A stretch of DNA of 15,620 nucleotides, from contig DCDD01000027.1 in the NCBI GenBank assembly GCA_002316235.1, forward strand, positions 1-15,620. Reading direction: 5' to 3'. Both the position numbers and the translations under genes were made by a program. The notes beneath the pieces are model-generated. The model searched no databases, was not told the origin of the DNA, and worked only from the letters and a program-made list of their open reading frames with translations. Shown here in pieces: positions 6,850 to 13,611 of the stretch. The DNA is from Bacteroidales bacterium UBA1064. Its GTDB lineage: Bacteria; Bacteroidota; Bacteroidia; Bacteroidales; Tenuifilaceae. The stretch's first letter is position 1. Every line of letters begins with the position of its first letter.

Positions 6850-7676
6850 GATGCCCCGAGGTTAAAAAGTGAGAAGTACTCGCTTCTATGGCTGATGAGC
6901 TGGTAGCTGAACAGCATAACCTTTGGATACTGGGCAATTGAGCTAACCCTGTCGAAGTAGCCATCCAACATGTTTAACTCTGCTAGCATGGGTGAATGCC
7001 CTGTAATGGAAACCTTTACATTTCGTGAGTCGTAGCCCAACTCCTTGCAAAAGGCTAACAGGTAGTAAATCACGTCATTTGGATGCCGACCCGTATAAGC
7101 ATTTGCGCCCGCAAACTTCATCCCATCATGTAGAGCTACAAGAAAATCATTCTCGTTAAAATCAACACTTAGTAAAACATTTGAGCCTGCGGCAGGTGAA
7201 CTAAGCAGGGGAGCAATTGGGTGAAGAAATGATGCCTTTGGATGTAGCTTCAACCACCAGTTGGCCACAGAATTGGGAAGGGCAAAAAGTAGGGTGGCAT
7301 CAGTATGGTTGCAATTTGGGGTGAAATGTAGCTCGAAACCATCGGGCAAGGGATGTACTAGCTCAAAAAGTTGCCTGGCTTTTTGCTCGGAAAAGAATTT
7401 CCCTGGAACAGGCGTAAAGTATGGTGAGAAGAAAGAAAGGTAAACATGTTTGAAGCTCCCGGCCAACCACGGATAATCCACCATGGCCTGGTTGAACAGC
7501 TCCTCAAAATCCTGCTGCTCACTTTTGGGTGTTGAAACCAAAACAATGAAGGTATTTCGTAGGGTATCCAAAACAGCAAATGAAAAGCCATTTATGGAAA
7601 TGGTAACGGATAAATCGTAGCTGCCCGTTCTATCCCTGTCGAACGATTCGTCTATAAGCTTCAGGGGTTTCAACAT
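6840..7676 (-). CDS. DUF3822 family protein, possible actin-like (PilM/ASKHA) fold
   Basis: This is a Bacteroidota-restricted family of unknown function. With the ATG at 7676 it is 278 residues. An in-frame TTG at 7709 would add 11 residues, but MLKPLKLIDESFD looks like a natural start. There is no signal peptide or membrane segment, so it is probably cytoplasmic. Two halves look alike: DLSVTISINGFSFAVLD at 21-37, and VLLSVDFNENDFLVALHDG at 167-185 followed by AYTGRHPNDVIYYLLAFCKE and a VKVSITGHSP strand. This strand-turn-strand and helix layout resembles the duplicated ATPase core of PilM/FtsA-type actin-like proteins. That fold is my inference, not a known result. It overlaps rsmD by 10 bases and diverges from the helicase gene, so a role near ribosome or nucleic-acid work is possible but unproven. 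Confidence 0.8.
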   Translation of the reverse strand: MLKPLKLIDESFDRDRTGSYDLSVTISINGFSFAVLDTLRNTFIVLVSTPKSEQQDFEELFNQAMVDYPWLAGSFKHVYLSFFSPYFTPVPGKFFSEQKARQLFELVHPLPDGFELHFTPNCNHTDATLLFALPNSVANWWLKLHPKASFLHPIAPLLSSPAAGSNVLLSVDFNENDFLVALHDGMKFAGANAYTGRHPNDVIYYLLAFCKELGYDSRNVKVSITGHSPMLAELNMLDGYFDRVSSIAQYPKVMLFSYQLISHRSEYFSLFNLGASCE

Positions 7677-7835
7677 GCCTATTTGCCTTGTTTGATAAAG
7701 TGCCTCCAAAGAGGTGTGTATTAATATGCTTCTTCGGAACCAAAAAAATCTTCATACTCTCTTTCCTGGTATGAAAGGATGATTGCATGAATGATTATTC
7801 CTAAAGAAAAGTTTTTCAAAAAGATGTAATTAGTA

Positions 7836-7853
7836 TAAGTTTGCGCAAATTTA
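7836..7853. promoter_or_regulatory. Divergent, near-palindromic promoter core for DUF3822-rsmD (-) and the helicase (+)
   Basis: The sequence TAAGTTTGCGCAAATTTA contains TAAGTTTG (7836-7843) on the + strand and TAAATTTG (7846-7853) on the - strand. Both match the Bacteroidota -7 consensus TAnnTTTG. The 18 bases are palindromic except for one symmetric pair. Leaders would be about 55 bases to the helicase GTG and about 160 bases to the DUF3822 ATG. The -33 elements are weak on both sides. In the DUF3822 leader I note two small, mutually exclusive inverted repeats (CATAC/GTATG and CTTTC/GAAAG within 7753-7777), too weak to call a regulator. Confidence 0.5.
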
Positions 7854-7903
7854 AAAACATAAAGCCAAATTAAACCTTTTAAATCAGAAAATGTAGTACC
7901 GCG

Positions 7904-9328
7904 GTGTTAAAAATTCAAATTCAGGAAGATATCAAGTCCTATTTAGGATACACACCAACATCCGGGCAGGCAGCCGCTATAGACATCCTTTCGGACTTCA
8001 CCCTAAACCCAGATTCTGGGAAATGTCTCCTTATTAAAGGTTATGCGGGAACAGGTAAAACATCCCTGATAGCCGGTTATGTAAAGACTCTGCAAAAACT
8101 GAAGGTGCCATTCGAGCTGCTAGCCCCAACCGGAAGGGCAGCAAAGGTTCTTACTGACTATTCGGGCATCAAGGCGCTAACCATTCACAAATGCATATAC
8201 CGGCAGAAAAGTATATCCGAGGGTATCGGCAAATTTGTGCTCAACTTAAACAAGCTTACTAACGCCATTTTCATTGTAGATGAGGCATCAATGATTTCCA
8301 ACTCCTCATTTGAGGATAGCGCCTTCGGGTCGGGGAAGCTTCTTTCCGACATGGTGGAGTTTGTTAAGCAGGGGAAAAACTGCAGGCTGATAGTTGTGGG
8401 CGATACGGCTCAACTGCCACCTGTGGGATTGGACATTAGCCCTGCGCTGGATGCAAGAGAGCTGGCAATGTTCAACCTTGATGTTCAGGAGATTTTTCTA
8501 AACGAGGTTGTTAGGCAGGATTTAGGTTCAGGAATCCTTTTCAACGCAACCCGCATAAGGCAGATTTTAGACTCAACGGCCATCTCTACACCTAAATTTG
8601 ATGTTTCAACTCGTTTTAAGGATATTGAAAGGATTGATGGAGGCTCCATAATGGAATACCTGACGGAGGAGTACAGCCGTAGCAATAGAAACAGCAACGT
8701 GGTCATCTGTTACTCCAACAAGCAGGCAAACCGCTACAACATAGCCATACGTTCACGGATACTGTTCAACGAGGAGGAACTTTCGGTAGGCGACTACCTT
8801 ATGGTGGCCCGTAACAACTACTACTGGGTGGCAGATAACCCAAACATTGCTTTTATTGCCAACGGTGAAATTGTAGAGGTTAAACGCATAGGTAAACATT
8901 ACAACCTTTACGGCTTTCGTTTTGCCGATGTTACCCTGAAGCTGACTGACGAGGATAACCAGGAGGTAGATGCCAGGATTATTCTCGACTCACTCACCAT
9001 TGACGGACCCTCGCTCGGCTCGGAGCAGATGAAAAACCTTTACGCAGCCGTAGCACAGGATTACCAGCATATTAAAACCTACCGGACAAGGCTGCAAAAA
9101 ATTAGGGAGGATCCTTTCTTCAACGCTATTCAGGTTAAGTTTGCCTATGCAGTTACATGCCATAAGGCCCAGGGTGGACAGTGGCCCAACGTGTTTATTG
9201 ACCAGGGATTTTTTAGGGAGAGCATGATCAACCGTGAGTACCTCCGCTGGCTCTACACGGCTGTTACCCGTGCTACCTCAAAGGTTTACATGGTAAATTT
9301 TAACGACATTTTCTTTGGAAATGAGTAG
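7904..9328 (+). CDS. SF1B DNA helicase, Dda/RecD/Pif1-like (AAA family ATPase)
   Basis: An ATP-driven 5'-3' DNA helicase by family, probably in repair or replication-fork processing. The 474 residues carry the helicase motifs in order: motif I GYAGTGKTS at 46-54, Ia LAPTGRAAKVL at 73-83, II IVDEASM at 124-130, III VVGDTAQLPPVG at 164-175, IV VVRQD at 202-206, then the UvrD-C-2-type region with V FAYAVTCHKAQGGQWPNVFI at 413-432, and VI YTAVTRATSKV at 451-461. It lacks the long N-terminal region of RecD2, so it is a compact Dda-like enzyme and not the RecD subunit of RecBCD. Start: the upstream stop at 7880 leaves GTG at 7904 as the only good initiation codon. The nearby ATG at 7891 is followed at once by TAG. 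It is divergent from DUF3822. Confidence 0.9.
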   Translation: MLKIQIQEDIKSYLGYTPTSGQAAAIDILSDFTLNPDSGKCLLIKGYAGTGKTSLIAGYVKTLQKLKVPFELLAPTGRAAKVLTDYSGIKALTIHKCIYRQKSISEGIGKFVLNLNKLTNAIFIVDEASMISNSSFEDSAFGSGKLLSDMVEFVKQGKNCRLIVVGDTAQLPPVGLDISPALDARELAMFNLDVQEIFLNEVVRQDLGSGILFNATRIRQILDSTAISTPKFDVSTRFKDIERIDGGSIMEYLTEEYSRSNRNSNVVICYSNKQANRYNIAIRSRILFNEEELSVGDYLMVARNNYYWVADNPNIAFIANGEIVEVKRIGKHYNLYGFRFADVTLKLTDEDNQEVDARIILDSLTIDGPSLGSEQMKNLYAAVAQDYQHIKTYRTRLQKIREDPFFNAIQVKFAYAVTCHKAQGGQWPNVFIDQGFFRESMINREYLRWLYTAVTRATSKVYMVNFNDIFFGNE

Positions 9329-9329
9329 C

Positions 9330-9345
9330 TTGCACTGCTGTGCAA
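9330..9345. terminator. Weak hairpin between convergent helicase and GNAT genes
   Basis: TTGCAC (9330-9335) pairs with GTGCAA (9340-9345) around a four-base loop, directly after the helicase stop codon and within the 33-base gap to the convergent GNAT gene. It has no good T-run on either strand, so its role as a terminator is only inferred from position. Confidence 0.35.
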
Positions 9346-9361
9346 AATCTAACGGGTAAGG

Positions 9362-9805
9362 CTAGAGCACACTATCAATCACGGTTAAATCTCTAATGAT
9401 GTAGATATCGTAATCACCCAGACGTTGAAAGCCAAACTGCTTGTAAAGGTTGATTGCAGCCAGGTTACCCTGATGAACCTCCAGCTTCACCTGGTAGCCT
9501 TTTTGCTTCACAAACCTTAGTGACTCGGCTGCCAGCATCTTGCCAATCCCCCTTCGCTGGTAGCTGGGATGTACGCCGAAGTGGTGAAGGTGTATTCTAC
9601 GACCGTCAAAGGTCATCCAGCTAGTACCCACCACAAGGCCCTGGGAGCTGGTAGCAACCAGCAGCTTCCCGCCCATAGCTATGCTCTGCATGATAATTTC
9701 CAGGTTATCACCACGAGCAGGATTTCCCAAACCCGTTAGGCTCCAAACTAGCGATAATGCTTCAAAATCGCTTGGTAAAAAATCCCTTACTGAGAAATTT
9801 TCCAC
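9362..9805 (-). CDS. GNAT family N-acetyltransferase
   Basis: A single-domain acetyl-CoA-dependent acyltransferase of 147 residues; the acceptor substrate cannot be read from sequence. The acetyl-CoA-binding motif A is clear: HHFGVHPSYQRRGIGKML at 74-91 (pattern V-x-P-x2-Q-x2-G-x-G). It is followed by LEVHQGNLAAINLYKQFGF at 108-126, with the usual Asn and Tyr of motif B. The start is GTG at 9805. A nearby upstream ATG is out of frame, and I see no better in-frame start before the end of nfeD. It lies 13 bases after the nfeD-type gene and is probably the last gene of that transcription unit. Confidence 0.85.
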   Translation of the reverse strand: MENFSVRDFLPSDFEALSLVWSLTGLGNPARGDNLEIIMQSIAMGGKLLVATSSQGLVVGTSWMTFDGRRIHLHHFGVHPSYQRRGIGKMLAAESLRFVKQKGYQVKLEVHQGNLAAINLYKQFGFQRLGDYDIYIIRDLTVIDSVL

Positions 9806-9818
9806 GATACATTCAAAA

Positions 9819-11249
9819 TTATTCGGCTTTCACCACGTAAAGCTGCCCGGCTTCATCACGTGTAACCCTAACCCGCTCGCCTTTATTGATATAACCATAC
9901 TCTGAAATGGCATCAAACCAATCGTCTCCAATCTTAACCTTACCGGAAGGACGCAACATGGTGGCAGCAATGCCCTCAAGGCCAATTTTCGTCTTTATTT
10001 GCTTGTCAACTCCCACAAACCCATCCTCTTTTGACAAGCTAGAGTTTAACGCAAGGTTCGAAAACATGGAGGAGGTTAGAAACTTTTTACTCAGGTAAAG
10101 TCCTCCTAAGAAGCCCAGAAAACCAGCAACTAAAACAATTGCCAGTGGCTTTAACAGGATTAAGACGTTGAATGAGCCAACTCCTCTAAACAGGTTGTTA
10201 TCAATCATGGCCAGGGTGAGGCTGACCACCATAAGAATTATTCCGCTGATTCCGGTAACTCCAAAACCTGGAATGGCAAAAATTTCTACGAATAGCAGGA
10301 TAAGCCCAACAACAAAAAGTGCCAGCTCCCAGTGCTGGGCAAGGCCTTCAAGGTAAAGAGGTGCAAAGTACAGGATGGCGGCAAGCACTGCAACTACTAG
10401 CGGAAAACCTATTCCGGGCGACTGCAGCTCAAAGTATATACCACCAATAATGAGCATTATCAGAATCCCTGATACAACGGGGTTGATAAGGAAACCTATA
10501 ATCCGGTCAATGAAAGTGGGGGTGAACTCCTCCAGCCTGTAGCTTTCAACACCTGCTTTGGCTAATACTTCATCAACGGTTTCGGCCTTACCCTCACAGT
10601 AGCCATGTAGTATAGCTTCATCGGCGGTAAAAGTGAGAACCTTACCGGAGTCAATTATCCCTTCAATAAAAATTGACGGGTCAACCATGGCCTCTGCAAT
10701 TCTCGGATCGCGCCGCCATTTCAACAAGGTGTCGCCTTTGGTTACTATGGTGTCCTTACCCTTGGCTTCGGCAGTAGCCCGCATCATGCCCCGCATGAAC
10801 GACTGGAACTTGTCGGGAACCACATTACCCGACTGGTCAACAACCGTTGCAGCGCCGATGCTTCCACCTTTCCGCATGTAAATACTATCGCAGGCAATTG
10901 AAATCAGGGCTCCTGCCGAGGCCGCTTGGTTGTCAATAAAAACCCAAACGGGAATTTTGCTGTTAAGAATTTTTGTACGAATGGAATCGGCCATATCCAC
11001 CATGCCGCCATAGGTGTTGAGGTGTATCAGTATAATGTCGGCATTTATTCTGGCTGCCTCCTCAAAACCCCTTTTTACATGCCGCCAGGCGGCAGGCATG
11101 ATGTTCTCCTGAATATCTATCTTATAAACCACAGTTGGACTATTAGTAGCCGGCTCACCTGCATAAACCAGGTGAAACGGAATTGTTAGCAGGAACACAG
11201 CGACAATCCCGCATGCCAATCTACTAGCCACGTCTTTTAATCTTTTCAT
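9819..11249 (-). CDS. NfeD family long-form membrane protein with ClpP-class serine protease domain
   Basis: A membrane-bound protease of the NfeD1b type (family model: archaeal PH1510, a Ser-Lys protease that cleaves stomatin). The 476 residues begin with a signal peptide (about 1-30, ending VYAGE). The ClpP-like domain spans roughly 38-235, with LIHLNTYGG at 74-82 as the oxyanion-type loop, Ser111 in NQAASAGALIS as the likely nucleophile, and RKGGSIGAATVVD at 126-138. The basic partner is not certain; lysines 147, 163 and 165 are candidates. Five hydrophobic segments follow at about 252-272, 283-302, 307-327, 330-349 and 362-386. The soluble C-terminal NfeD OB-fold domain (about 412-476) ends VRVTRDEAGQLYVVKAE. 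No stomatin gene is adjacent in this window; the downstream neighbour is a GNAT enzyme. Confidence 0.92.
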   Translation of the reverse strand: MKRLKDVASRLACGIVAVFLLTIPFHLVYAGEPATNSPTVVYKIDIQENIMPAAWRHVKRGFEEAARINADIILIHLNTYGGMVDMADSIRTKILNSKIPVWVFIDNQAASAGALISIACDSIYMRKGGSIGAATVVDQSGNVVPDKFQSFMRGMMRATAEAKGKDTIVTKGDTLLKWRRDPRIAEAMVDPSIFIEGIIDSGKVLTFTADEAILHGYCEGKAETVDEVLAKAGVESYRLEEFTPTFIDRIIGFLINPVVSGILIMLIIGGIYFELQSPGIGFPLVVAVLAAILYFAPLYLEGLAQHWELALFVVGLILLFVEIFAIPGFGVTGISGIILMVVSLTLAMIDNNLFRGVGSFNVLILLKPLAIVLVAGFLGFLGGLYLSKKFLTSSMFSNLALNSSLSKEDGFVGVDKQIKTKIGLEGIAATMLRPSGKVKIGDDWFDAISEYGYINKGERVRVTRDEAGQLYVVKAE

Positions 11250-11281
11250 TTTGGGGTACTTTTACTTTAACGAATCTTCTC

Positions 11282-11289
11282 CAAATTTA
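11282..11289 (-). promoter_or_regulatory. Candidate -7 element for the nfeD-GNAT unit
   Basis: TAAATTTG on the - strand matches TAnnTTTG and lies about 33 bases before the NfeD ATG, inside the 81-base gap after mqnA. No convincing -33 TTTG is present, so read-through from mqnA remains an alternative. Confidence 0.4.
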
Positions 11290-11330
11290 GTGTAAATATA
11301 GCCATTGACGCTGATAGCTATGCAGCACTA

Positions 11331-12089
11331 CTACTGGTTTTGGCTCATATAACTTAAAAAGAGGGAAATGGCCTTGCGCTTCTCAGCGTCAAGAGGGTAG
11401 GAAATATTTTGATTTAAGTAGCGGATGGCCTCATCCCTTTCAATATTCTTAAGGGCAAACTCATCAACGGATTGAGGGATGGAATTAACCCCAAGCTGTA
11501 GCGCATGGTTAAGCTGATGCTTGAAATCGTCGGTGGGTTGCGAGGCTGCAGCCCAAACGGCAAAAACAAAGGGTAATCCTGTAAATTTGCCCCATTCGCC
11601 CGAAAGGTCGTAAACGAACTGATACCTGCTTTCCACCTCAAAAACCCTGTCGCCAATAAGCACAATACCATAATCTTTAGGAATAGTAGAGTAGTCCTGC
11701 TCCGGAGAAAGCGGAACCCACTCGGGATTTATATTCCAGTAGTACCTGCTAAGAATTCTAACCAGCTGAACGGATGTTCGGGATTGGTAATCCAGATATA
11801 TCTTTCTGATACGATGGAGTGGACTGTTGCTCAACAAAACTACAGTCCGCACATCCGCTATCGCTCCTATGCAAAAATCGGTAATTACCTCGTAATGGGA
11901 AAGAGATGGTAGAGCCCCTACAGGCAATAGGCTGATGTCGACCTCGTTGTATTGTAACTTACGGGCACATTCTGAGGGGTAATCGGAAAGAAGTTGTATT
12001 TTAGAGAATATGTCCGAATGCCTTAACCCGTATGCAAATGGTGCGGTATTAAGGTAGGAAATGGCCGAAATTTTAACCAGTTTTTCCAT
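11331..12089 (-). CDS. mqnA: Chorismate dehydratase MqnA (futalosine menaquinone pathway)
   Basis: Dehydrates chorismate to 3-enolpyruvyl-benzoate, the first committed step of the futalosine route to menaquinone. The 252-residue protein has the periplasmic-binding-like fold of the family without a signal peptide. Recognisable blocks are ISAISYLNTAPFAYGL at 7-22 (substrate-binding Ser and Asn), DISLLPVGAL at 51-60, GAIADVRTVVLLS at 75-87, LDYQSRTSVQLVRIL at 99-113, IVLIGDRVF at 142-150, and WGKFTGLPFVFAVW at 166-179. The ATG at 12089 is the natural start. No mqnB, C or D lies beside it, so the rest of the pathway must be encoded elsewhere in the genome. The presence of mqnA suggests a respiring organism using the futalosine pathway instead of the classical Men route. 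Confidence 0.9.
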   Translation of the reverse strand: MEKLVKISAISYLNTAPFAYGLRHSDIFSKIQLLSDYPSECARKLQYNEVDISLLPVGALPSLSHYEVITDFCIGAIADVRTVVLLSNSPLHRIRKIYLDYQSRTSVQLVRILSRYYWNINPEWVPLSPEQDYSTIPKDYGIVLIGDRVFEVESRYQFVYDLSGEWGKFTGLPFVFAVWAAASQPTDDFKHQLNHALQLGVNSIPQSVDEFALKNIERDEAIRYLNQNISYPLDAEKRKAISLFLSYMSQNQ

Positions 12090-12139
12090 AATCAGAAGTT
12101 CCGAAAGTTAGTAAAATATTGGTAGCTGAAATATAACTT

Positions 12140-12153
12140 GTAGGAAACCCTAC
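12140..12153. promoter_or_regulatory. Short inverted repeat in the mqnA-purB divergent gap
   Basis: GTAGG and CCTAC flank a four-base spacer (AAAC). It lies 18 bases upstream of the purB -7 element, where a -33 box would be expected. It could be an operator or simply chance; five-base arms are weak evidence. Confidence 0.25.
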
Positions 12154-12171
12154 ATAATAGCTAATGTTTAG

Positions 12172-12179
12172 TAATTTTG
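12172..12179 (+). promoter_or_regulatory. Candidate -7 element for purB
   Basis: TAATTTTG matches TAnnTTTG and ends 21 bases before the purB ATG, giving a predicted leader of under 20 bases. No TTTG is found at the -33 position. Confidence 0.5.
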
Positions 12180-12200
12180 TAAAAATTCAAAACTATACTT

Positions 12201-13547
12201 ATGTCGCTCAATGCCCTACACGCCATATCGCCTATAGATGGAAGATACTACAGCAAAACCAAGGAACTACAGAACTATTTTTCGGAGTTCGCCCTTATCA
12301 AGTACAGGGTGTGGGTTGAAGTGGAGTATTTTATTGCCCTTTGCAACTTGCCGCTTCCACAACTCAAAAAGTTTCGAACCGGAAATTTCGATAAGCTTAG
12401 AGGTATATATGAAAAATTTGCTGAGGGTGATGCAGCCAGAATAAAGAATATTGAGAGCACAACCAACCACGATGTCAAAGCGGTTGAGTACTTTTTACGG
12501 GAAAAATTCGATGAGCTGGGGTTTTCAGACTATAAGGAGTTTATTCACTTTGGGCTAACCTCGCAGGATATAAACAACACGGCCATTCCGGCATCAATTC
12601 GTGATTTCATGAATAGCTGCTACTACCCCACCCTCTCGAAACTCCTGGAGAAACTTCACGACCTGAGCAACGAATGGGCTGAAATTCCTATGCTAGCGCA
12701 CACACACGGTCAGCCTGCTTCACCCACCAGGTTGGGAAAGGAAATTCGGGTCTTCGCTGAGCGGATAGAGGTTCAGCTATTGCAGCTCAGGTCAATTCCA
12801 TATTCCGCCAAGTTTGGCGGGGCTACCGGTAACTTAAACGCTCATTTGGTAGCCTACCCCGAGGTGGATTGGGTGGCATTTGCCAATGGCTTTGTCGAGA
12901 ATACTTTGGGGTTAAAGCGCTCTCAAACCACCACGCAGATTGAGCATTACGATAACCTTGCAGCACTTTTTGACTGCCTTCGCCGAATTAACACCATCCT
13001 GATTGACCTGTGCCGTGACTTCTGGGCTTATATTTCAATGGAGTACTTCAAGCAAAGAATTGTTGAGGGTGAAGTGGGCTCATCGGCAATGCCCCATAAG
13101 GTTAACCCCATTGATTTTGAAAATGCCGAAGGCAATTTAGGCTTGGCAAATGCCATACTCGATCACATGGCAACCAAGCTGCCCATTTCGAGACTTCAGC
13201 GCGACCTTTCCGATTCCACCGTTCTGCGCAACGTAGGGGTTCCATTTGCCCACATTCAGATTGCCATTCAATCCATTGTCAAAGGGCTAAACAAGCTGAT
13301 TATCAACAACGAAGTCATCAAAAATGATCTGGAAACCAACTGGATGGTTGTTGCCGAAGCCATTCAGACTATTCTCCGGCGCGAAGGATATCCAAACCCC
13401 TATGAGGCTCTTAAAAAGCTCACCCGCAACAACAAAAACGTTACGCAAAAGGATTTCCTCACCTTCATTGATGAGCTGGATATAGATAGTAGGGTTAAAA
13501 CCGAGCTGAAAAGTATTACCCCGTTCAACTACCTCGGAGTGAAGTAG
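12201..13547 (+). CDS. purB: Adenylosuccinate lyase
   Basis: Acts twice in purine synthesis: it releases fumarate from SAICAR to give AICAR, and from adenylosuccinate to give AMP. The 448-residue protein belongs to the E. coli-type PurB branch of the fumarase/aspartase superfamily. It starts LNALHAISPIDGRYYSKTKE, and carries FGLTSQDINNTA at 117-128, the catalytic-histidine block AHTHGQPASPT at 166-176, and the flexible signature loop GSSAMPHKVNPIDFENAEGN starting at about 293. Ser294 or Ser295 in that loop is the catalytic residue by family knowledge. It is complete, starts at ATG and has its own candidate promoter. It is divergent from mqnA and 64 bases upstream of the ABC exporter gene. Confidence 0.97.
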   Translation: MSLNALHAISPIDGRYYSKTKELQNYFSEFALIKYRVWVEVEYFIALCNLPLPQLKKFRTGNFDKLRGIYEKFAEGDAARIKNIESTTNHDVKAVEYFLREKFDELGFSDYKEFIHFGLTSQDINNTAIPASIRDFMNSCYYPTLSKLLEKLHDLSNEWAEIPMLAHTHGQPASPTRLGKEIRVFAERIEVQLLQLRSIPYSAKFGGATGNLNAHLVAYPEVDWVAFANGFVENTLGLKRSQTTTQIEHYDNLAALFDCLRRINTILIDLCRDFWAYISMEYFKQRIVEGEVGSSAMPHKVNPIDFENAEGNLGLANAILDHMATKLPISRLQRDLSDSTVLRNVGVPFAHIQIAIQSIVKGLNKLIINNEVIKNDLETNWMVVAEAIQTILRREGYPNPYEALKKLTRNNKNVTQKDFLTFIDELDIDSRVKTELKSITPFNYLGVK

Positions 13548-13579
13548 GTATTCTTCTAAATTTTCTGAAATATTAAACT

Positions 13580-13587
13580 TACCTTTA
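13580..13587 (+). promoter_or_regulatory. Weak candidate -7 element for the ABC exporter gene
   Basis: TACCTTTA matches seven of eight bases of TAnnTTTG and lies about 24 bases before the ATG in the 64-base gap after purB. No clear -33 element or purB terminator is visible, so co-transcription with purB is equally possible. Confidence 0.25.
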
Positions 13588-13611
13588 CACGCTTTTTCAC
13601 AAAAATCTCAA

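Noticed and set aside
7677..7709. TTG start extending the DUF3822 protein by 11 residues
   Set aside because: TTG starts are uncommon here and the ATG at 7676 gives a natural N-terminus. It cannot be fully excluded because the frame stays open to 7752.
10633..11189. Open frames on the + strand opposite the NfeD-type gene
   Set aside because: The - strand protein has a complete signal peptide, protease, membrane and OB-fold layout. The opposite frames show no domain and are shadows.
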